A DNA stretch of 64,000 nt from Eubacterium sp. An11 (GTDB lineage: Bacteria; Bacillota; Clostridia; Lachnospirales; Lachnospiraceae): NCBI RefSeq assembly GCF_002161065.1, contig NZ_NFLV01000004.1, forward strand, positions 1 to 64,000. The letters are read 5' to 3'. Positions 59,886-64,000 of the stretch are shown here, in pieces (the first letter of the stretch is position 1; each line of letters begins with the position of its first letter). The notes beneath the pieces are model-generated. The model saw only the letters and a program-made list of their open reading frames with translations. It ran no database searches and was not told the DNA's origin. The position numbers were made by a program, and so were the translations under genes.

Positions 59886-60596
59886 TTATTCTTCCTCCAT
59901 CTTATAGCCGATTCCCCAGAGTGTCTTGATGTAAGTCTTGTCCGGGTTCCGCGGATCTCTGAGTTTGGCACGGAGCCGGTTCATGTGGGAATTCACCACA
60001 TTTTCTTCCCCATAATAAGGCTCCTTCCATATCTGTTCGTAAAGGCTTTCCTTGGAAAAGGCCCGTCCCGGATTGGACGCCAGCAGCGAGAGAATATCAA
60101 ACTCAGTTCTGGTCAGATTCAGGGAACGCCCACTCTGTGTGACTGTACGTTTTGACACATTTATCTTCAAATCTTTATAGGTCAGAACCTCTTCTTCCTG
60201 ACCGCTCTTATCATACTGCAGTGCCCGCCGGAGATTTGCCCGGATCCTAGCCGTCAGCTCAATGAGAGAAAAAGGCTTGACCACATAGTCATCGGCCCCC
60301 AGATTCAGTCCCATTACCTTGTCGGTATCATCATCTTTGGCCGTGATGATTATAATGGGAAGACTGCTTTCCTTCCGGATCGCTTTGATCACTTCCATTC
60401 CGCTCATGTCCGGCAGCATCAGATCCACCAGCGCCAGGACGTATCTTTCACCGTCAAAAGAAGAAAGGGCGGAATCTCCGTCGTGAAACATCTCCACCTG
60501 AAAAGATTCCCCCAGCAGATAATTTTGTATCATCGCACCGATCGCCGGATCGTCTTCCACCAGGAAGATTCTCTGCCGGATGCTGTTATTCATCAT
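59886..60596 (-). CDS. OmpR/PhoB-type response regulator
   Basis: 236 residues: receiver domain (1-118; Glu-Asp-Asp near the start, phospho-acceptor Asp in Leu-Val-Asp-Leu-Met-Leu-Pro, Lys in Val-Lys-Pro-Phe) and a winged-helix DNA-binding domain (140-236; Arg-Thr-Glu-Phe-Asp-Ile-Leu and Val-Asn-Ser-His-Met-Asn-Arg-Leu-Arg). First gene of the four-gene resistance module (regulator, kinase, ATPase, permease), which it probably controls. Confidence 0.94.
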   Translation of the reverse strand: MMNNSIRQRIFLVEDDPAIGAMIQNYLLGESFQVEMFHDGDSALSSFDGERYVLALVDLMLPDMSGMEVIKAIRKESSLPIIIITAKDDDTDKVMGLNLGADDYVVKPFSLIELTARIRANLRRALQYDKSGQEEEVLTYKDLKINVSKRTVTQSGRSLNLTRTEFDILSLLASNPGRAFSKESLYEQIWKEPYYGEENVVNSHMNRLRAKLRDPRNPDKTYIKTLWGIGYKMEEE

Positions 60597-60620
60597 CTCT
60601 CACTCCTCCCATGAAGGAAA

Positions 60621-60721
60621 TCGCTTCCCTTTATGTAAATCTATTTCTTTTATGCAAATTAATTTCCCTTATGCAGATACATCACAAATTTTGTGCGAAT
60701 CAATTTCCCTTATGCAGATAC
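60621..60721 (-). repeat. Tandem repeats of the kinase 3' end
   Basis: Four imperfect copies of a 19-21-base unit (60621-60640, 60641-60659, 60661-60680, 60701-60721). Read on the minus strand, the first is the end of the kinase gene (Tyr-Leu-His-Lys-Gly-Asn-stop); the next is almost identical and also ends in a stop. A perfect CACAAA-T-TTTGTG palindrome (60683-60695) separates copies one and two. Confidence 0.65.
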
Positions 60722-61560
60722 AGCAGAAATTCCGAACCATTTCCCGGCCGGGATTTTACCTTAACATATCCATTTTCTTTCTTTAGGATCTCCCTCGTCA
60801 GATAAAGACCGATGCCCACGCCTTCTTCCTGGCTCACCTCCACCGCCCGGTAGAATCTGCCAAAGATTTTAGGGATTTCTTCTTCCCGGATCCCGATGCC
60901 GGTATCTTTCACGCCGATTGCCAGATACATTTCATATTCCGTGACAGAAAGGACCACTACGCCGCCATTGGGAGAATATTTCACCGCATTATCCACCACA
61001 TTTCCAAGGGCCTCTTTTGTCCATTTAAAATCAAAAGAAGCCTCCGCGTTTCCCATATACTCATTCCGCAAATGTACTCCTTTTTTCTCTGCTTTCATGG
61101 CGGCCTCTTCCAGCACCTCCGAGAGCAGCGGTGCGATTTTCTGCCGCTCCGGGCGCACTGTCACGATATTACTCTCCAGCCGGGACATTTTTGTAAGAGA
61201 CTGGATGAGGAACTCCAGCTTCTCCGTCTGGCGGATGAGTTCTTTTGTCATGACGAGCGCCTCCTCCTGCCGGAACATGTTCTCTTCCTTGTGGATCAGT
61301 TCTTCCAGCAGGGAAGCGTACAGCCGGATATTGGTCATGGGCGTCTTCGTCTGATGAGAAATGTCAGAAACCAGGCTTTTTACATTTTCTTTTTCCCGGG
61401 TCAGCGCATCCTTTGACAGCGAGGACGCCACCAGAAACCGCTTCCATTTGGTCTCCAGCCGGGAAAGTTTCGTCTCATCATAGTCACTTTCCCGAAAATC
61501 ACCGGTCAACGCCGCGTCAAGCATTTTGTCCAGACGATCAATGGTTCTGTTTTCAAACAT
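60700..61560 (-). CDS. Cytoplasmic sensor histidine kinase
   Basis: 286 residues with no membrane helix from the chosen start (61560; GGAAG upstream). DHp with Ile-Ser-His-Gln-Thr-Lys-Thr-Pro (about 69) and ATPase motifs Asn-Val-Val-Asp-Asn-Ala, Asp-Thr-Gly-Ile-Gly-Ile and Gly-Ile-Gly-Leu-Tyr-Leu. The acceptor motif has Gln in place of the usual acidic residue, as in many Clostridial kinases of this group. Frame continues to 61653, but those codons overlap the response regulator gene. The lack of a sensor domain suggests input from a partner, perhaps the FtsX-type exporter at 53455-56740. Confidence 0.9.
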   Translation of the reverse strand: MFENRTIDRLDKMLDAALTGDFRESDYDETKLSRLETKWKRFLVASSLSKDALTREKENVKSLVSDISHQTKTPMTNIRLYASLLEELIHKEENMFRQEEALVMTKELIRQTEKLEFLIQSLTKMSRLESNIVTVRPERQKIAPLLSEVLEEAAMKAEKKGVHLRNEYMGNAEASFDFKWTKEALGNVVDNAVKYSPNGGVVVLSVTEYEMYLAIGVKDTGIGIREEEIPKIFGRFYRAVEVSQEEGVGIGLYLTREILKKENGYVKVKSRPGNGSEFLLYLHKGN

Positions 61561-62374
61561 GGGAACTTCCCTGCCCTTCTTCTTTTTTCTTCCACATATA
61601 TCCCTGACCATAAATGGTCTGAATATAAGATACCCTGTCCCTTTTATCTTCAAGCTTTCGGCGGAGACGGTTCACCGTCACAGACAACGCATTCTCATCC
61701 ACATACTCCCCGCTGTCTCCCCAGAGCCGGTCAAAAAGCAGATTTCTGGTGAGAAGCCTGCCGGGATTCTCCACAAAAAGCCGCAGCAATTTCTGTTCAT
61801 TGACGCTTAAAGAGATTTCTCTGTCATTCTTAAAATATTCCAGCCGGTCAAAATCAAACCGGAAAGAATCTTCCTCAAATACGACCTTCTCCGGCACGGC
61901 ACCTTCAAAAGTGCCATTTCCGCTTCCCTGGCCGGCTGTGCCATTCCGGGAAGCGGAACCGTCGTTCTTTTGGGAACAGGCGTTCAGACTGCTTTGTCCG
62001 GCATCGGCCTTTCGGACGGCGATACGTTTCCTGAACAGTGTGATCCGCGCCCGGAGCACCGCCAGACTAAAAGGCTTCGCCATATAGTCATCCGCTCCCA
62101 GCGTCAGCCCCATAACCTCATCCGTTTCCATATCATTGGCCGTGAGGATCAGAACGAGGGCATCCGACCGCTCTTTTACCCAGCAAAGATAGTCATAGCC
62201 GCTGCCGTCGGGGAGATTAATGTCAAGAATCACGATATTCGCCGCCTCTTTTGAAAAGTCCTCCCGGGCCTGCAAAAGGCAGGCGCTCTGTACAAAAGCA
62301 AGCCCCGTCTCCTGCAAAGCCAGGCGGATACCGTCACTCAAAGCCCTGTCATCCTCCACAATCTGAATCCGCAT
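61553..62374 (-). CDS. OmpR-type response regulator with long linker
   Basis: 273 residues, about 45 longer than usual. Receiver (1-112; Glu-Asp-Asp, phospho-acceptor in Leu-Asp-Ile-Asn-Leu-Pro, Lys-Pro-Phe) and winged-helix domain (about 170-265) are joined by a Gly/Ser/Asn-rich linker at about 117-163. The winged helix has the usual Val-Asn-Glu-Gln-Lys-Leu-Leu and Val-Thr-Val-Asn-Arg-Leu-Arg-Arg. Overlaps the kinase gene by eight bases. AGGAGG lies 8 bases before the ATG at 62374. Confidence 0.92.
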   Translation of the reverse strand: MRIQIVEDDRALSDGIRLALQETGLAFVQSACLLQAREDFSKEAANIVILDINLPDGSGYDYLCWVKERSDALVLILTANDMETDEVMGLTLGADDYMAKPFSLAVLRARITLFRKRIAVRKADAGQSSLNACSQKNDGSASRNGTAGQGSGNGTFEGAVPEKVVFEEDSFRFDFDRLEYFKNDREISLSVNEQKLLRLFVENPGRLLTRNLLFDRLWGDSGEYVDENALSVTVNRLRRKLEDKRDRVSYIQTIYGQGYMWKKKEEGQGSSHV

Positions 62375-62472
62375 GTCATTTTCCTCCTGTTTTTCCATCC
62401 TGCCCGTTATTCTTATCCACTATAGCACATTTTCCACGGTCTTCACAAGGACGGAGTTTCCGGATTCCATCG

Positions 62473-62733
62473 TTATCTCCTGCCCCGGCCAAACCATCCT
62501 TTTTTCTCATACGGACCCGCTTCAAAAGACAGTACACGGTACCCGGTCTCCCCGATGACATCCCGGAGCTTTTGTTCATCCGGGACCTGCTCTGCCAATA
62601 TGACCGTCTCCCCCTTGCTGTGGGAAGAAGTCACCTTTTTTACCGGAAATGTTTTGCGGATTACGTCGTTTATGTGGCTCTCGCACATACCGCATGCCAT
62701 ACCGTCAATTTTCAATGTTATTTTCTGCATCAT
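62473..62733 (-). CDS. Heavy-metal-associated (HMA) domain protein
   Basis: 86 residues with the ferredoxin-like HMA fold and the metal-binding motif Met-Ala-Cys-Gly-Met-Cys near residues 11-16. Such stand-alone HMA proteins act as copper chaperones or metal sensors. No copper ATPase or CopY/CsoR gene is next to it. The C-terminus carries an added aromatic/Lys/Gly/Arg-rich tail. The start is taken at the first of two adjacent ATGs (62733), with AGAGG upstream. Confidence 0.82.
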   Translation of the reverse strand: MMQKITLKIDGMACGMCESHINDVIRKTFPVKKVTSSHSKGETVILAEQVPDEQKLRDVIGETGYRVLSFEAGPYEKKGWFGRGRR

Positions 62734-62939
62734 TGTTACCTCTTTTCTCAAACTCAACTATTGGTTGCACACTTCTTATTATAGATAGTTGTATCTAACT
62801 TTTCAACAGCAATCCGTAAATTTCTGTAAAAGATGACCCCTGGCGCTTGCCTTGCCATGGCAGGTGTGGTATATTGAGACGTATTGCGGGCGTTATGACC
62901 GCATATACTCATATCAATGGAAGAAAGGACAGATTTTTT

Positions 62940-63782
62940 ATGAAAGATAAGCACCCAGGCATCCTGCACCTGATTCTCCGGGTACTTCAGGGTATTCTCA
63001 TCGGTGTGGGCGCTGTGCTGCCAGGCATTTCCGGCGGCGTTCTCTGTGTTGTTTTTGGTATTTATAAACCGGTCATGGAGCTTCTGGGAAGCCCGTTTAA
63101 AAGATTTAAAACCCATGTTCCCATGCTGCTTCCGGTTATCATAGGCGGAGTGGTCGGTTTCCTCGGCGTGGCGAAGATTCTGGCATTTTTCCTGGAAAAA
63201 TATCCGGATCCGTCCGTGTGTCTGTTCATCGGACTGATCACCGGCATGCTGCCTTCTCTGTTCCGGGAAGCCGGCGAACAGGGCCGTCCGAAAAACTGCT
63301 GGATTCCTCTGGTGATTGCCTTTGTCATCATCATGGCACTGTTAATCTCCCTGAATCTGTTTTCCGTGACCATCGCTCCAAACTTTGGATGGTACATTTT
63401 CTGTGGTTTCTGCCTGGCACTGAGCGTCATCGCTCCGGGTATGAGTTTCTCTACCCTGTTGATGCCCCTCGGACTCTATACTCCGTTTGTGGACGGACTG
63501 GGCAGCCTGGAAATCGGCGTTTTGATTCCGGCCGGCATTGGCGCCGTGGTGACTGTCATCTGCCTGGCACGGGCTGTGGATGCGCTGTTTGACCATTTTT
63601 ATCCTTACGCCTTCCACGCCATCATCGGTATTGTCATCGCAGCTACCATCATGATCATCCCGGTGAAGAGCTTCACTGTATCGGCAGGCTCTGCCATCAT
63701 CAATATCATCTGTATCGTGGTGGGGATCGTGGCCGCACTGGCGCTGGACGCTTTTAACTCACGGATTCCGGTGGAAGATTAA
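62940..63782 (+). CDS. DUF368 membrane protein (PopT-type undecaprenyl-phosphate translocase)
   Basis: 280 residues with seven to eight membrane helices and the DUF368 signature Gly-Ala-Val-Leu-Pro-Gly-Ile-Ser-Gly-Gly near the start, repeated as Ile-Ala-Pro-Gly-Met-Ser-Phe-Ser in the second half, an internal pseudo-repeat. DUF368 proteins have been reported to return undecaprenyl phosphate across the membrane for cell-wall synthesis. The start at 62940 has AAAGGA 11 bases upstream. Transcribed alone and ended by a perfect hairpin terminator. Confidence 0.88.
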   Translation: MKDKHPGILHLILRVLQGILIGVGAVLPGISGGVLCVVFGIYKPVMELLGSPFKRFKTHVPMLLPVIIGGVVGFLGVAKILAFFLEKYPDPSVCLFIGLITGMLPSLFREAGEQGRPKNCWIPLVIAFVIIMALLISLNLFSVTIAPNFGWYIFCGFCLALSVIAPGMSFSTLLMPLGLYTPFVDGLGSLEIGVLIPAGIGAVVTVICLARAVDALFDHFYPYAFHAIIGIVIAATIMIIPVKSFTVSAGSAIINIICIVVGIVAALALDAFNSRIPVED

Positions 63783-63858
63783 AAAAGAGTGAATGTTTCC
63801 AGACATCCAAAGAGACCTTTTTGTTTCTTTGGATGCATCCGTACATTCACTCTTTTTT
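63781..63858. terminator. Strong bidirectional terminator
   Basis: Perfect outer stem of about 16 bp (AAAAAAGAGTGAATGT with its complement), plus an inner CATCCAAAGA/TTCTTTGGATG stem; A/U-runs at both ends. It separates the DUF368 gene from the convergent gene at the right edge. Confidence 0.85.
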
Positions 63859-63863
63859 CGTTC

Positions 63864-64000
63864 TTATACCTGTTCTTCTGCAAGGCGTTCCTTCAGATAT
63901 TCTTTTACTTCCAGCAAGGAAGGAAGTATACAGCAGGCCAGCTCCCGCATCTCCTCATCCGGCTGTTTGATGTCCGGCACCATGATGCAGGAAAGTCCTG
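63864..64000 (-). CDS. HAD-like hydrolase, C-terminal end only (partial)
   Basis: Only the last 45 codons are in the window. They read Met-Val-Pro-Asp-Ile-Lys-Gln-Pro-Asp-Glu-Glu-Met and Leu-Leu-Glu-Val-Lys-Glu-Tyr-Leu, the typical C-terminal end of HAD family IA phosphatases (beta-phosphoglucomutase-like) in Lachnospiraceae. The catalytic part lies beyond the right edge. Confidence 0.55.
   Translation of the reverse strand, partial: GLSCIMVPDIKQPDEEMRELACCILPSLLEVKEYLKERLAEEQV

Noticed and set aside
1-64000. CRISPR arrays, tRNA and rRNA genes, metabolite riboswitches
   Set aside because: No spaced direct repeats, cloverleaf-like segments or known aptamer cores were seen on reading; the regular repeats at 23938-24268 lie within a gene and are palindromic iterons.

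Overview
The window looks like a spore-forming, gut-type Firmicute of the Clostridia, most likely Lachnospiraceae. It carries a complete spoIIIA operon, the usual spoIVB side of the conserved nusB-xseAB-ispA-dxs-tlyA-nadK-argR-recN-spoIVB block, Gram-positive ribosome binding sites throughout and a class B sortase. No rRNA, tRNA or CRISPR array was recognised.

Region 1 (1 to about 26,990) is one flank of a Tn1549-like integrative conjugative element (ICE), nearly all on the minus strand. Read in its own direction it begins with a plasmid-like replication and partition block: two tiny ORFs, ParA, ParB and a RepA_N initiator that contains two clusters of 23-bp-spaced palindromic iterons. Then come a DNA-binding protein, a class B sortase and an Ssb. 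At the other end lie a 2051-residue repeat-rich surface protein, a small surface protein with a PPQTG sorting signal, a coiled-coil protein and the start of a type IV secretion module (VirB2-like, TrbL/VirB6-like, PrgI). VirB4, the relaxase and the integrase must lie left of the window.

The middle of the element (about 10.7-21.5 kb) is a cargo hotspot. It holds a secreted Ig-like protein, a decapitated type III restriction subunit, IS3, IS256 and IS66 remnants stacked together, and an AT-rich cassette of a PadR regulator, a HAAS-like membrane protein and several small secreted proteins, one of which is frameshifted.

The most striking observation is the junction. SpoIVB stops at position 26,993 just before the catalytic Met-Ser-Gly-Ser-Pro loop of the S55 peptidase, and the following DNA is the mobile element. 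The ICE therefore appears to be integrated inside spoIVB, separating it from its catalytic serine and from spo0A, which normally follows.

Region 2 (27-37.3 kb) is the core block spoIVB', recN, argR, nadK, tlyA, dxs, ispA, xseB, xseA, nusB, asp23. Region 3 (37.4-42.3 kb) is an accessory insertion between asp23 and spoIIIAH. It has an ECF sigma factor, two tandem secreted leucine-rich/EF-hand proteins, a DUF4367 protein sharing the same ECF-like promoter as the sigma gene, and an orphan RelB/DinJ antitoxin between two related repeats.

Region 4 (42.5-47.8 kb) is spoIIIAA-AH with a sigma-E-type promoter. Region 5 (47.9-64 kb) holds a GlpA-like flavoprotein, a sulfonate/taurine-type ABC importer, a LacI regulator with three operator-like palindromes, a FtsX-type ABC exporter, a second ABC exporter with its own two-component system, a second two-component system lacking a membrane sensor, a heavy-metal-associated domain protein, a DUF368 (PopT-type) membrane protein and the 3' end of a HAD-like gene.
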